NCBI GenBank assembly: GCA_963580285.1
Contig: OY757014.1
Span: forward strand, 19,756,088-19,820,087
From: Lucinisca nassula
Taxonomy: Eukaryota; Mollusca; Bivalvia; Lucinida; Lucinidae
Direction of reading: 5' to 3'
Length of the DNA: 64,000 nt
The position numbers and the translations under genes are program-made. The notes beneath the pieces were generated by a model. That model ran no database searches and was not told the origin of the DNA. It saw only the letters and a list, made by a program, of their open reading frames with translations. Of the stretch, positions 21,359-33,440 are shown piece by piece (position 1 is the stretch's first letter; each line of letters opens with the position of its first letter).

Positions 21359-23870
21359 GAAATCACGCAGAGCTGAAACCGACCCGCGCATGAGTACTGG
21401 TAAACCGCTTAGAGGATCTAAGCCTGACCAAGCAAAGCGATGCGAGTCGGCTCGTCCATGCTTATCAACTCTATCGGTCTCATTGGGCGGCAGGGCTTGA
21501 GATATCATTACATCTCAATGTCGGGTAAAAGTCACACAAAATTGGAAGCAACGTCTCCAAAATGACCTTTACAGTGTTGACGGAGGCGTTAAACCCCAAA
21601 ACCTACCTTCCAACCAACACCTCCCCCCACCTTACCTGTCTACCTTAATCTACCCCGCCCATCTGGACTTGAAGAACTAGATGGGCTGCATGATTCCTTA
21701 CCACCTGAGTACTGGTAAACCGTATAAGCCTGCCCTTAGCCCCCGCCCATAGAGGCTTGAAGAAATATATGGGCTGCATGATCCGGCCCGCACACTAGTA
21801 CTGGTAAACCGCTTAGAGTATTTAAGCCTGTCCAGGAACCGCGGTGCGAGGCGGACCGCCCATGCTAATAAACCTTATTGGTTTCATTGGGCGACAGGGC
21901 TTGAGAAGTCATTGGATCTCAATGTCGGGTAAAAATCCAACAAATTGGTCGCAATTGGTCGCAATGTCTCCAAACCCACTTTCAAAGTGTTGGCGGGAAC
22001 TTTAAACCTCAAGTCAAACAAACAAGCAAACAAACATCTACCTACCTTCCCTTAGGCCCCCGCCCACCGGGGCTTGAAGAAGTATATGGGCTGCATGATG
22101 CTTCCACGAAGAGCTGAAACCGACCCGCGCATGAGTACTGGTAAACAACATAGAGGATCTAAGCCTGACCAAGCAAAGCGGTGCGAGTGGGCTCGTCCAT
22201 GCTTATAAACTCTATCGGTCTCATTGGGCGGCAGGGCTTGAGATGTCATTTCATCTCAATGTCGGGTAAAAGTCACACAAAATTGGAAGCAACGTCTTCA
22301 AAATGACCTTTACAGTGTTGACGGGGACGTTACACCCTAAATCAAACAAAACCTACCTTCCCACCAACACCCCCCACCTGCCTACCCGGCTAAATCTACC
22401 CCGCCCATCTGGACTTGAAGAACTAGATGGGCTGCATGATTCCTTACCACCTAAGTACTGGTAAACCGCTTAAGCCTGCCCTTAGCACCCGCCCATACAG
22501 GCTTGAAGAAATATATAGGCTGCATGATGCTTCCACGCAGAGCTGAATCCGGCCGCACACTAGTACTGGTAAACCGCTTAGAGGATCTAAGCCCGTGCAT
22601 GCTATAAAAACCAATAAACCCTATTGGTTTCATTGGGGGACAGGGCTTGAGAGGTCATTTCATCTAAATGTCGGGTAAAAGTCCCACAGAATTGGAAGCT
22701 ACGTCTCCAAAATGACCTTTACAGTGTTGACTGGGACGTTAAACCTCAAATCAAACAAACAAACAAAGCACAAGACTGCCCAGGCAAAGTGATGTGAGTA
22801 GGACCGCCCATGCATAACAACCCTATTGGTTTCGTTGGGCGGCAGGTCTTGAGATGTCTTTACATCTCAAAGTCGGGTCCCACGAAATTGGAAGTATCGT
22901 CTCCAAATGACCTTTTTAGTATTGACGGGGACGTTAAACCTCAAATCAAACCTACCTACCCACCGAGACACATCTCCTTACCTACCTGCTTAAATCTACC
23001 CGCCCATCGGGACTTTAAGAAATGATGGGCTGCATGATGCCCGACCGCACATGAGTACTGGCAAACCGCTTAAGCCCTCGCACAAAGTGATGCGAGTCGG
23101 ACCGTCAATGCATATAAACCCTATTAGTTTCTTTCTTTCCTTCTTTCTTTCTACTGATACTGCGTCGGTCATATTTGGCCATTACCGCAGGTGTACATTA
23201 CATACACTCCAGGTTTGCAGGATGAAAGCCGACACAGTAATCATGAAATTACGGTAGGGATCTTTAACCTGCACAGGGGATGGTTCTCCCTGCACAGGGG
23301 GGGCCTCCAGTTAACGTCCCGATGCGAAGGACGGTGCACTTTAAGACATTCAACCCTGCAAATGATGCCAATGGAGCGTGTTCGGACACCGAAATTTTAT
23401 CGCCGCTGCGGGGGATCGAACTCGGGACCTCAAGCATCAGAGGCAAGTGCACTTACCACTGGGCTATCACGCTCCATATCGTTTCATTGGGTGGCAGGTC
23501 TTGAGATGTCTTTTTATCTCAAAGTCGGGTCCCACGAAATTGGAACATCGTCTCCAAATGACCTATACAGTATTGACGGGGACGTTAAACCTCAACTCAA
23601 AATTACCTACCTACCCAGCCACCCACCTACCTACCTATCTAGCCACAAAACACCTACCTACTTACTCACCTACCTAAACAACGTCGAAGCAGAAGTTAGA
23701 AGTAAGAAGTCAGCTTGCCCCCGCCCATCGGGCATGGCTTGAAAAAAAGATAGGCTGCACGATGCTTCAACGCAGAGCTGAAACCGACCGCACACGAGTA
23801 CTGGTACACGGCTTACAGGATCTAAGCCTGACCAGGAAAAGCGGTGCGAGTCGCCTATAAATAAATAAAT
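21359..23870 (+). repeat. head-to-tail array of S1 SINE copies
   Basis: At least seven full or partial S1 units lie in the same orientation: about 21359-21600, 21655-21720, 21737-22035, 22052-22350, 22395-22765 (one short plus one longer), 22770-22960, 22990-23620 (interrupted by S2) and 23718-23870. Units are linked by pyrimidine-rich spacers of CCTACC/CCACC type. Same orientation and shared spacers suggest tandem amplification and not separate insertions. Confidence 0.75.
23130..23480 (-). mobile_element. S2 tRNA-derived SINE nested in S1
   Basis: On the minus strand the head reads GATAGCCCAGTGGTAAGTGC (A box) and CCCGAGTTCGATCCCCCG (B box). The body includes TTGGCATCATTTGCAGGG, and the tail is GAAA-rich (plus-strand TTTC repeats at 23130-23150). 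S1 sequence stops at CCCTATTAGTTTC and resumes at GTTTCATTGGG, so the target duplication may be about 5 bp (GTTTC). Confidence 0.8.
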
Positions 23871-24325
23871 AAATAAACAAATAAATATTATAATATTATA
23901 AAATCACTAGTAACACAGCTTCTGAATTCCTTAGATAGGCTTTTACAGCATAAAATTAAAGTTTAATTAATGTGCCAGCATAATTTATCATTTGATATTC
24001 TAAGAGAGTTTCGATACCCCGGTCTTTTAAAGAGTTATCGTATTACACGTCTCGCGGCTGAATTATCTCAACCCTCCGTACTGGATTTCAGCCGCTTCCG
24101 GTGCGACTGAAGAATCTCACAGGATCAATAATCTCACGCTACACCTGTAGAATAATCTCACGCAACACCGGGCTTTTCTGATCGCTGTATGGTCACAGGC
24201 TATCTGTAAAATTTGGACTGGAATGATGTGCTTGATCATAAAGGAAACAGTCTAAGGCCTCGGCCAGGACCGTTTCCAGCCTACACTCGGAGACAATCGA
24301 CCCACCAGGGCCATCATTGCTTTGC
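23871..24325. other. no supported feature
   Basis: An (AAAT)n tract at 23855-23885, then unique-looking AT-rich sequence. Around 24110-24180 the phrase AATCTCACG recurs three times. No gene was recognised. Confidence 0.5.
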
Positions 24326-24560
24326 CATTACGATAACACACTCGTGCGTCATGAAAATCCTTGACATTTTTCTTATAAATACTTCAAACACAGGTTGTTG
24401 GTCCTCTTTAGAACCGCCTCTTTGAGGCGGTTCTAACGAGTACCCACAACCTATGTCTTGGAGCAAAAATAAGAAAACTAATGTATACCCCGTAAACCCC
24501 AGTTTTCTCTATATGAAGCGTGGTATAGGGGGTCTTCTTTTCACGGACATGTTCACATGA
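24326..24560 (-). mobile_element. family B hairpin MITE
   Basis: The left end is CATTACGATAACACACTCGT and the right end TTTCACGGACATGTTCACATGATG. The central hairpin (loop TTT) is at about 24395-24450. Family B shares the A hairpin but has different ends and usually GAGCACCC where A has GAGTACCC. Confidence 0.75.
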
Positions 24561-25190
24561 TGGCTTTTAGTTGTTCATTCACATCCCTTTAACCAATCAA
24601 TGTCAAATATTCTTAAGAATAGGGTCTGTTCATTCAGATTTTTGTAAGACTCGTTGTTGCAAATTTGAGAAACAAATAGAAAGAAAAAGTTTCTAATCAT
24701 AGAACAGCCTCCGAACAAAGTGAAAAAAATAGCTATAGAAAGACACACAAAAATCAAAGTACGGACAGCAATGGTGGATCGATTGTATCCGAGTGTGAAC
24801 GGGGACTTTTGCTGATCAGTCTAATCTAGGTCTACACTATTTGCAAATATCCCAGTATGCAAGCCCAGTCTAGGTTTTTACTTTTTACGAAGCACCCTCA
24901 ATACTACCTCTGGCAAGCTAAATGCACAACAAATCTTTAAACAACAGTTTGAACTTGAAAGAAAAGTGAAGGCAATGATCAGGAATCGATACAATTACCC
25001 CAACCCCACGCCCTAATCCAGAGAAAAATGCTAAATAATTCACAGCATGATCTTTTAAACTGGGTGTTTGGTTTATTTTCTAATATATTTACTTCGATGC
25101 GCAGTTTAAAAAAACCTAAAACCCCAGTTTCAATGCCAAATGCACAATAAATCTTCAAAACACGGCTCGACGTTTGAAAACAGGGTTAAA
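24561..25190. other. no supported feature
   Basis: Unassigned AT-rich sequence with no recognisable coding region or repeat. Confidence 0.5.
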
Positions 25191-25214
25191 CAAATTATTT
25201 GTCTAAACAAATTA

Positions 25215-26215
25215 TTGACTGAACAAATTGTTTGTCTAAAGCGCGATGGAAGTTAGGGCGAGGATTGTGGCCACGAAATATCGATTTAAGCCCCCCAGGG
25301 GAATTCGTTTCACTGACCGTTCCAAGGCGGTTCTTCTGTCGCGGTTTGTTTTTGTTATGCATGTTTGTCTTTGTGTCGCTTATGTTATTTTGTTTTGGAT
25401 AGCCAATTGGCCATTTTGTGGAAAAGTAACTGTCCTTTTGGCTTTCCGCTATTGACGTTTCCATTAGGGTCTGTTATTTCATGTTTGTGTTTCTTTCCCT
25501 TTGGTGCTTCTGATGGGAGCTGTGGGTTAAATGTATCGATTCCTGATCATTGCCTCCACTTCTATTTTAAGACGCCATTTGCACAATAACTTACAGTTTT
25601 CATTCTTAAACTCTAGTGTTAAATATTCAAATAGAAGTGAAAGCATTGATCATGGATCGATACATTTACCCAACACCTCCCATCAGAGACACCAAAGAGA
25701 AAGAAGTACGAGCATGAAATAACTAAACCGTAAAGGAAACTTCACTAGCGGAAAGCCAAAAGGACAGTTACTTTAATAAATATATCTATAATTAATACAC
25801 ACATGCAAAGACGAACTATAACAACACATACGAGGTGCGTTTCTACTATATGCGGACTGAACAGATAATTTGTTTAAATCGCAACGGAAATAAGGGCGAG
25901 GATTGTGGCCACGTAAAATCGATTTATGCACCCCCCCCTCCGGTGTAATTCGTTTCACAAACCATTCCAAGGCGGTTCTTTTGTCGCGGTTTATTTTTGT
26001 TATGGTTTGTCTTTGAGTGTGTGTATCTCTAATATTATTTTGTTTTGGACAGCCAATTGGCCATTCTGTGGGAAAGTAACTGTCCTTTTGGCTTTCTTTC
26101 CATTAGGGTCTAGTTATTTCACGTTTGTGCGTCTTTCCCTTCGGTGTCTCTGATGACAGCTGTGGGTTAATTCTACCGATTCCTGATCATTGCCTTCACT
26201 TCTATTTTACTGTAT
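25215..26215. mobile_element. cluster of Penelope-like 3' untranslated fragments
   Basis: Three fragments of one sequence are present: 25215-25575 (plus), 25620-25775 (minus) and 25845-26215 (plus). Each carries AAGTAACTGTCCTTTTGGC, and most carry CCGTTCCAAGGCGGTTCTTC-like text and CCTGATCATTGCC. The same text follows the coding end of the Penelope-like element at 58960-60213, which identifies it as that element's 3' non-coding part. Confidence 0.7.
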
Positions 26216-26523
26216 GCAAAATAAAATCAAAACGAAACAAGCTTTGAAATTAGGGCTTACATTGAAGATCGCGTTGGTCTGAATGTTTAAGTTTCTCGAT
26301 GAATAGTGAACTGTGTCAGATACATAGGAAATCTGTTGACTTTGAAAGGCCAATTCACAGGTGGCATAGAAAATTTAAAGGTGGAAAACCTGACCTGAAC
26401 CCAGCCAGCTAAGAAAAGCTGCTAAAAGGATAATGTCGCTGCTGTGGCAGATAAAGTCATACAAGATGCAAGGTATGCGGTGAATGGAATTGTCGTGTTG
26501 GTGTTTCATCGGTGTCAGTTCCC
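26216..26523. other. no supported feature
   Basis: Unassigned sequence between the Penelope-like cluster and the family B MITE. Confidence 0.5.
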
Positions 26524-26799
26524 TCACGTGAACAAGTCCGTGAAATGAACACCCCCTAAACCCCACTTTATATAGAGAAAACTGGGGTTTAAGGGGGTAA
26601 ACATTATTTTGCTTACTTTTACTCCAAGACATAAGTTGTGGGTACTCGTTAGAACCGCCTCAATGGGGCGGTTCTAACGAGCACCCACAACCTATATTTG
26701 TAGTATTTGTAAGAAGAATATCACAGATTTTCATCAGAAAAGTAGCCATTTTGGAGATGTTAAAAATGCACCATGTCATACGGGTGTAATATCATAATG
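26524..26799 (+). mobile_element. family B hairpin MITE, complete
   Basis: The left end is TCACGTGAACAAGTCCGTGA, followed by a subterminal palindrome (CCCCACTTTATATAGAG / ACTGGGG). The central hairpin (about 26637-26690) has centre CAATGGGG, and the right end is ACGGGTGTAATATCATAATG. The length is about 276 bp. Confidence 0.8.
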
Positions 26800-26834
26800 A
26801 TAAGATTTTGGCCCAGGAGCTGAAAAGAATAGAC

Positions 26835-27178
26835 GTTTGTGTTCGATGGGTCGAGCATCTCTTGACCAAAGAACGAAAGACCGATGTAAAATGGCGAATA
26901 ATCTTTTGAAAAATTACTCAACTTTGGACAAACGTAGAATTTCTGAGCTGTTTACAGGAAATGAAGCCTGGGTCTATTATTTTGAGCCACAGAGACGCAT
27001 CAATAACGAGCAGTGGCTGTGAAAAGACCAGATGGGTAATCGCTAAAAGAATTGGAAAGCGCCGGAATAGTTTTGTATGCGGTATATTTCAATTGCGATG
27101 GACCCATTGTTCAAAAATTTTCCGAAATGGCAAGACAATCACGGGTAAATTTTATTACAATGGTGTGTGGTAAAAAGT
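26835..27178 (+). pseudogene. mariner-type transposase remnant
   Basis: The segment matches the middle of mariner transposase: VCVRWVEHLLT, then in another frame KNYSTLDKRRISELFTGNEAWVYYFEPQ with QWL, then LYAVYFNCDGPIVQK and GKTITGKFYYNGV, each reached through frameshifts. In mariner transposases the first catalytic Asp lies in TGDE; here the codon at 26960-26962 is AAT, giving TGNE, so the site is lost. The N-terminal DNA-binding region and the C-terminal third Asp region are not visible. Confidence 0.8.
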
Positions 27179-27249
27179 AAACGTTCAGTAAAACGTATTT
27201 CACTGTGTGTGTGTGTGTGTGTGGGTGGGTGGGGGGGTGCATAAATCGG

Positions 27250-27700
27250 TTTTATGTCGCCAAAATCCTCGTCCGTAGTTCTGCCGTGGTTTAAACAAAT
27301 ACTATGTTCAACCCGCACTAGGCTTTCTAACTCGTCAGTGCTACATCTCCGAGAAGACAAAAATCAAACGATTACAGACAGGAATCAGCGGTGAGGACTC
27401 GACATCATGAAATAACTGAAATGCTTGAGCAAAAGAAAACTAACAGTTAGACTACGGTGGACCCAACCAGAGACAAAACATCAGGTACCAGCTGACAATA
27501 CCTAAAAAGTTAAGTAAGCTTTTATGCTGGAACCGTCATAGAATATCAAGCCTGACTAGCCGACCTGCAATCAAAGAGAAAAGCAAAGTTATCATCGGTG
27601 ATTGGCTTAACTACCATGCATGCAGTCTGTCGTATAACATAAATGTTGTACCCAATCAAAGAATGATTTAACGAAACTGGGTACATTGCAAGCATATATT
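27250..27700 (-). pseudogene. Penelope-like element C-terminal and 3' fragment
   Basis: On the minus strand it reads IGYNIYVIRQTACMVV and NFAFLF, matching the C-terminal coding part of the element at 58960-60213. It continues into the same 3' non-coding sequence (AGACTACGGTGG region to 27260). Confidence 0.7.
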
Positions 27701-27889
27701 TTTCTGAAATTATAAACTAAGTCACCATAAAATTTGGGTTCCGAAAGGCGTTGTAAAGACCAACACTGAATTTTGAAACTAAATCGGAATGACGTCTATA
27801 AAACTAAGATCAAAGTACTGAAAGTACTGAGGAAAGTTGATTGATGAAGAATAATTATCATGATAACAATGTCAGTAAGTAGTAGATCA

Positions 27890-28134
27890 GGGGCCAGTTG
27901 TTCAAAGCATCATTAGCTTAACGAGCTCATTAGTGATCAAATTGTTAACTGTTCTAGCAAGTACAATATCGGTAATTTTGGTATTTTTGCTGAAAAAGTG
28001 TGAGCAGCTTTTGCATCAGCAAAAGCTGCTCACATTTTCTTCAGCAAAAATATTAGCATCTTTGCCATATTTAATGATCAAAGTTTTAACGATACCTTAA
28101 CTAACGACGTCGTTAGTTTTGAACAACTGGCCCC
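27890..28134. mobile_element. MITE with GGGGCCAGTTGTTCAAA ends
   Basis: Inverted ends GGGGCCAGTTGTTCAAA / TTTGAACAACTGGCCCC bound 245 bp. An internal hairpin is centred near 28018 (GAGCAGCTTTTGC / GCAAAAGCTGCTC), with a further paired arm (TTTTTGCTGAA / TTCAGCAAAAA). Flanks GATCAG and AATCTG give no clean target duplication. The superfamily is unclear. Confidence 0.75.
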
Positions 28135-28910
28135 AATCTGTTCTCTAGATATGTTGTTGGCATGGTCCCAGAGGGTTAAAAATCTTCGACGAAGAAATAA
28201 AAGAAACGTGCCTGCTCAGTTTTTCATGGCAAAACCATAATTTTCCAAATTAGCTCAGTACATTCTATGCTTTTCCCATCTGCTTAAAATTTTACAGAGA
28301 ATACATGACGTCTCAGCAACGTCGAATCAACGTCGCGTTGAAATGACGATGCACATACGTTGTGCGGTCGTTGGGAGCTATGTTCGTGCGGGCGTTGGGG
28401 CATAACTTGACAAAACAAAGGATATTTAAAACCATTTGATTTAGACATTTTAACCGTGATCCGAAGTCGCGTTTGGCAAACTGACTGATTCGTCTTACCA
28501 AAGGTGAATAAAATACATTTATTCCAACCTGCACGGTATTGAAGCTTACAGGTCCCAAACTATACCCGGTTAAAAAAGTAACTATACCAACTTCCGGTTA
28601 AATTCCAATAGCTTACCCGGAAGCCATTCAGCTGAACGTGGCTGTAAGCATGCGAATCGGACGTTTAGCTACAAAATGCATACATTTCTATTTGCCCATA
28701 CTATTCTGCTCAAGAGTTGTCTTGCAATATGTGCCTAGAAAGGTTTTGCAAGGAATTTGGCATTGTGCATGCACAGATGATCATTTTTGTCTGAGATGAA
28801 AGATGATGACCATTGATCATCAAAACTCACTTTACTTTTACATTATCTCATGACTCGTATTTTGTAATTAGTGCTCTCGAAAGCGGGTGAATAACTTTGT
28901 TCGATGTATG
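28135..28910. other. no supported feature
   Basis: Unassigned sequence between two MITEs. I see no coding region. Confidence 0.5.
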
Positions 28911-29268
28911 CACAGGAGCTTGAAGTTCTGTCCATAAGTAGTGCATGTGGCTCAAAATCAAAAGTGACACTAAGCCATTTCGTAAGGTGCTTTAAGACAC
29001 TGTGCCGTAAGATAAGCCACCTCGACGAGTGAAAACCTGGAAAGGGGCAACTTGTATTTTGGTATCAGCGTATTAAAAGCTGTTTCCCATTACACAACGT
29101 GCAAAGACACGTAGCTTTTATCTCACTAGCTCTAGTTATGAGCCTTGTGGCTCCGACACGGTCGTTTCACTCCTGGCCATTTCTTACGAAATGGCTTAGT
29201 CAAAGTTAGAGTCACTTTTGATTTTGAAGCTTATGAATTATTCAGGGACATAACTTCAAGCTCCTGTG
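28911..29268. mobile_element. hAT-like MITE with long inverted ends
   Basis: Ends CACAGGAGCTTGAAGTT / ACTTCAAGCTCCTGTG extend as imperfect inverted repeats for about 80 bp (through ATCAAAAGTGAC). The direct duplication ATGTATG lies at 28904-28910 and 29269-29275, or GATGTATG if the shared G is counted. A target duplication of 7-8 bp with CA-type ends points to the hAT group or a similar 8-bp superfamily. No transposase is encoded. Confidence 0.75.
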
Positions 29269-29715
29269 ATGTATGTCAATAAAAAGAATACATCTAACGT
29301 CACTACAGCTGATGTGTGGGGATGTGTGGCGGCCGTAAAAAGTCTTCCTGCCTTACATCGTAGTGTAGTTTATATTTTCTTGTCCTTTGGGAACATGGAT
29401 TCCATTGCGGAATTTTGAAAATATTTGAGGGTCACTGATGAGGCCTAATTGGCCTTAACTAGCTATTCTGGCTCAGAAAACATATACACTTCATATTTTC
29501 CAGTTTTGTGTTGTATTCTTTGCTTCCAAAGGATAACCCTTTTATAGATCTTGTTTAGTTGGTCACTTATACGAGCAGAGAAGCGAACACATGCTATTTA
29601 ATCTTTTTAATCCTGTAGACCGGTGCAGACCCCCGAGGTGGAAATACATTGTACCTATGCAAACCTTGTAGATCCAGATAAGACGACACATAGTGAGCAG
29701 TCTCGCCAGAATCTA

Positions 29716-30549
29716 CATGTACACTGTTCGCCATCATGTCAATGAACTAATCAGATATCCCTTTCTATAGGAATATATTTAATGCTAGAGGATTCATGTC
29801 GGAAACTCAGGGATGAAAGAGTAAAATCTGCAACCAGTTATATGATAAATGTCATCGTAAAGTGCATAGGAAAACAGTCCCGAAGTATTGTTTTCTTCTC
29901 AGAACTCGTCATTCTGTGCCAATTTATTTGTAAAAGATAATTAGCATGTTAAGTAGCTAGAACTTTTCCGAAGTTACATGCTCATCCCAGTAGTGTCTTG
30001 TTTGGTCTTAAGGACTATTTTTATTAAGTGTATGTTTGATGAAGCGGAAGTGCTGTGCTTGGGTCCAGTACCGGATATAGAATTGCGCTGGCATAGAAAC
30101 TTGATGCAAGTATCAACTTTCAAAAAGGTTCTCCATGTACACTGTTTGCCATCATGTCAATGAACTAATCAGATATCCCTTTCTATAGGAATATATTTAA
30201 AGCTAGAGGATTCATGTCGGAAACTCAGGGACGAAAGAGTAAAATCTGAAACCAGTTATATGATAAATGTCATCGTAAAGTATATAGGAAAATAGTCCCG
30301 AAGTATTGTTTTCTTCTCAAAACTCGTCATTCTGTGCCAATTTATTTGTAAAAGATAATAAGCATGTGAAGTAGCTATAACTTTTCCGAAGTTACATGCT
30401 CATCCTAGTACTTTCTTGTTTGGTCGTAAGGACTATTTTTATTAAGTGTATGTTTGATGAAGCGGAAGTGCTGTGGTTGGGTCCAGTACCGGATATAGAA
30501 TTGCGCTGGCATAGAAACTTGATGCAAGTATCAACTTTCAAAAGGTTTT
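29716..30549. repeat. tandem duplication, about 418-bp unit, two copies
   Basis: Unit 1 (29716-30133) and unit 2 (30134-30549) both start CATGTACACTGTT and both contain GTCCAGTACCGGATATAGAA. They differ at scattered positions only. The start sequence resembles one arm of a P1-type hairpin module (29640-29735). Confidence 0.85.
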
Positions 30550-31195
30550 ACATAGCTTCTGTAACGTAGTGGGGTACCGTAGACCTATGTTGTCTAGTAT
30601 TCTTTTAGTACTTCGCTTTTATAACACAATAAATAAATCTTTTCAAAGTTTCTAAGTTTTAATTTTCATTCTCTTTCTTGTGACAACCCAAAAATGTGTA
30701 TAAAAAAAATTCCATTCTAATACTCTCAAAAATGAGATCTTTATAAACCAAAGTCTATAACCAGTCATATCATAACCAGATCAGATATCTCTACATTTTA
30801 AAGCCAAATTAAGATCTAACTAATGTGTTCAAAGCTGGACCTTATATATGTTCTCTGAGGATTTCTAACATTTGACAATTCACGTTTACATCCCCATAAT
30901 TTGTGCAAACGTCAATCATACTGCATAGTTTCAGGATGCTACCGCGCAATTATTTAAAGGTTTGTATTAACCTGCACGTTAATAAAATATCCGTTTATGA
31001 TGATGATTATGATGATGTATTTTCCCATATTCCTTACAAATCTTACCTTAGCTGTTTAATTGACATACCATTAAACTATACACCCTAATAACTAACACAA
31101 ACCACAACATGTACTCGGGTTATTCAAATACCTCTTTTTGAGTGACATATCAGTATACATTTTAAAATTAAGTAAGTTTTATTTACTGGACCTGC
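30550..31195. other. no supported feature
   Basis: AT-rich unique-looking sequence. Only short open frames occur and none is recognisable. Confidence 0.5.
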
Positions 31196-31201
31196 ATATC
31201 G

Positions 31202-31414
31202 TTAACCCTTGTCCTGCTGAGCCCGGATATGCCTTATCTTTGAAACAATGTAGATCCAGATCAGATGGCTTCTGAAGAAGCCATCTGATCAGGATCTTCA
31301 TTGTTTGCCATCCAGTTAATGAATTTGTTGCAGTAATTCGCATCAAGTAATCTGATTGGCTGATAATCAGTGGTGGGTGTGACATATTTGAATATTCAGC
31401 AGGACAAGGGTTAA
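31202..31414. mobile_element. P1 MITE
   Basis: TTAA at both ends (31202-31205 and 31411-31414), hairpin module at about 31248-31307. It belongs to a subtype whose left end reads CCTGCTGAGCCCGGATATG. Confidence 0.85.
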
Positions 31415-31435
31415 TAACAGACAAATAACAGATGT

Positions 31436-31731
31436 CGGTCCCCGCCCATCGGGCCTTAAAGAAATATATGGGCTGCATGATGCTTCCACGCAGAGCTGAA
31501 ACCGACACGCACACGAGTACTGGGAAACCGCTTAGAGGATCTCAGTCTGCCTAGGCAAAGCTGTGCGTGTCGGCCCGTCCTTGCATATAAACCCTATTAG
31601 TTTCATTGAGCGGCAGGGCTTGAGATGTCATTTCATCTCAATGTCTGGTAAAAGTCCCACAAAATTGAAGCAACGTCTCCAAAATGACCTTTACAGTGTT
31701 GACGGGGACGTTAAACCTCAAATCAAACAAA
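31436..31731 (+). mobile_element. S1 SINE, full length with target duplication
   Basis: This is the best S1 reference copy: 296 bp, from CGGTCCCCGCCCATCGGG to a CAAA tail. It is flanked by CAAATAACAG(A/G)TGT at 31422-31435 and 31732-31745, a 14-bp target duplication with one mismatch. That length shows LINE-driven retroposition. Confidence 0.85.
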
Positions 31732-32164
31732 CAAATAACAGGTGTTTGCTACATAATCACATAATTTGAAAGTCAACTGATGGTTTGAGTCGGTTGCAAT
31801 TTATTTGAATGTCTGCCTATCTAAACAAACATGTAAAATAGGAGTTTAGAAAGGTCATTGTTGCCGCTTTAAAAACAATTTTTAGAGATGGAAAGATTCT
31901 TAAGTAGGCTTCAACAGTTCAGAACGTAGAAAAACTGTTGGTATGATACACCTTTATGATCCATCAACACTATAGCTCACACATACTATTTTTATGACCC
32001 TTCAACATTATATGTCACATATGTCATATAATGTGTTATGTTATGTTAAATGTTCAAGGAACTACTATGTTAGACTTATTGGTCTATAACCATACACTCC
32101 ATATTTTCCAGTTCTGTGGTGTACTCCTTGCTTCCAAAGAATAACCCTTTCTAGAACATATTTA

Positions 32165-32275
32165 TGATACCGATAACCCTGATTAAGAAGTTTAGGAGTT
32201 TACAATTCATTATGAATGTTGAAGTCAGTTACATGACTACACACTCTGGTTAATCCAATTAATTGCGAAATAATT
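32165..32275 (-). pseudogene. Penelope-like coding fragment
   Basis: It parallels 59879-59976 on the minus strand, where the text reads SHVTDFNTRNKLLTAKLL. Here the reading is decayed. Confidence 0.5.
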
Positions 32276-32296
32276 CTTATGTCTCAGTCCAGGACT

Positions 32297-32472
32297 ATAC
32301 GGTGAAATTTCACTATAAAGACCACCTAAAATTAAGACTGTTTGTCCTTTAAAAAGCTTTTCTGCAGCCAGCATCTTGTTGAAAGAGACCACCTTTGGGA
32401 CTGTTCAAAAGTGGTCTTAAGACCACTTTTGAACAGTCCCAAAGGTGGTCCTAATGTAGGAATTTTACTGTA
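32297..32472. mobile_element. F MITE with perfect hairpin
   Basis: Ends ACGGTGAAATTTCACTAT and AATTTTACTGTA, with the hairpin at 32387-32450 (GACCACCTTTGGG .. CCCAAAGGTGGTC). It is inverted relative to 5284-5492. Confidence 0.65.
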
Positions 32473-33440
32473 TTCCCAATTTACACACAGAGACAATCGA
32501 TCAACTAGTGTTTTCAGTGCTTTGATTTTTTTTCAGCGCGAAATTTCAATTAAGTAAACAAAAAGTACACTACAATATCAAAGAGAATAAACTCACATTG
32601 GGCCCCTGGAAAGTTTAAACCTGTGTAACACCATACGGAAAACAAATTAAAATTTCCCAAAGTATTTATTGTGACATGTTATCGTTTCTATCCATTAACT
32701 TCCTTTCTTTACTTTATCTGTTTGCTTGACTACAGATAAATTTTGTCTTGTACTCAAGGTCGTCTAATCTTTATTGAACAGTTCAACTGTTTCACACGGG
32801 AATCCTAGCATGGGTCATAGGCCCAGATCAGACGCTCTGTGGCATTTGTTCAGGACATTCACTGTTTGCAGAAAACTCAACCGTTCTCTGACACCCCTTC
32901 AGGGGAAATGGGAACACCTTAGGGGAGACAACTTCTGCAAAAGTTTTTTTGTCAATGGGGGTCAACTCTTAAAGGAACACATTCTTTCCTTTAAGAGCAG
33001 ATCCCTCTTTCAATGGGACAGGGCTTACAGAAAAGCAAACATGAAGTCCCAAAAGTGATCTCCCTTTGAAAATGGCGGAAACATCTGCCAGGTGTTCCCA
33101 TTCCCCTTAATTACAAAAAACGTGTGTGTGGGGTGGGGTGGGGGTGGGTGGGTGGGTGGAGAATCTGCTGCTCAGTACAAAAGGGGCTGATGTGGTATTT
33201 AAACCATTCATAACGACACCCCTTAGCACTGGAAAAATACGTTTTCATTGTAAAGGGTGTCTAGTACTTTTTTGTAAGTTTCACCAATTGAAGGCTTAAT
33301 AGACACGGATTAGACGTCGAACATGCGAAGTATGTACTTTCAATGCCCCAGAGTTATCTGTAGGGGGTTGTAAAGTAAAAAAACATCTTGACAATTGTGG
33401 CCTTGGTAAACAGACCGATTATCACTGCGAGAGACACTGT
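32473..33440. other. mostly unassigned; degenerate P2-like hairpin and GGGT microsatellite
   Basis: Around 32815-32895 a decayed hairpin module (GCCCAGATCAGACGC .. CACTGTTTGC) is seen. At 33125-33160 there is a GGGGTGGG-type tract. No gene was recognised. Confidence 0.4.
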
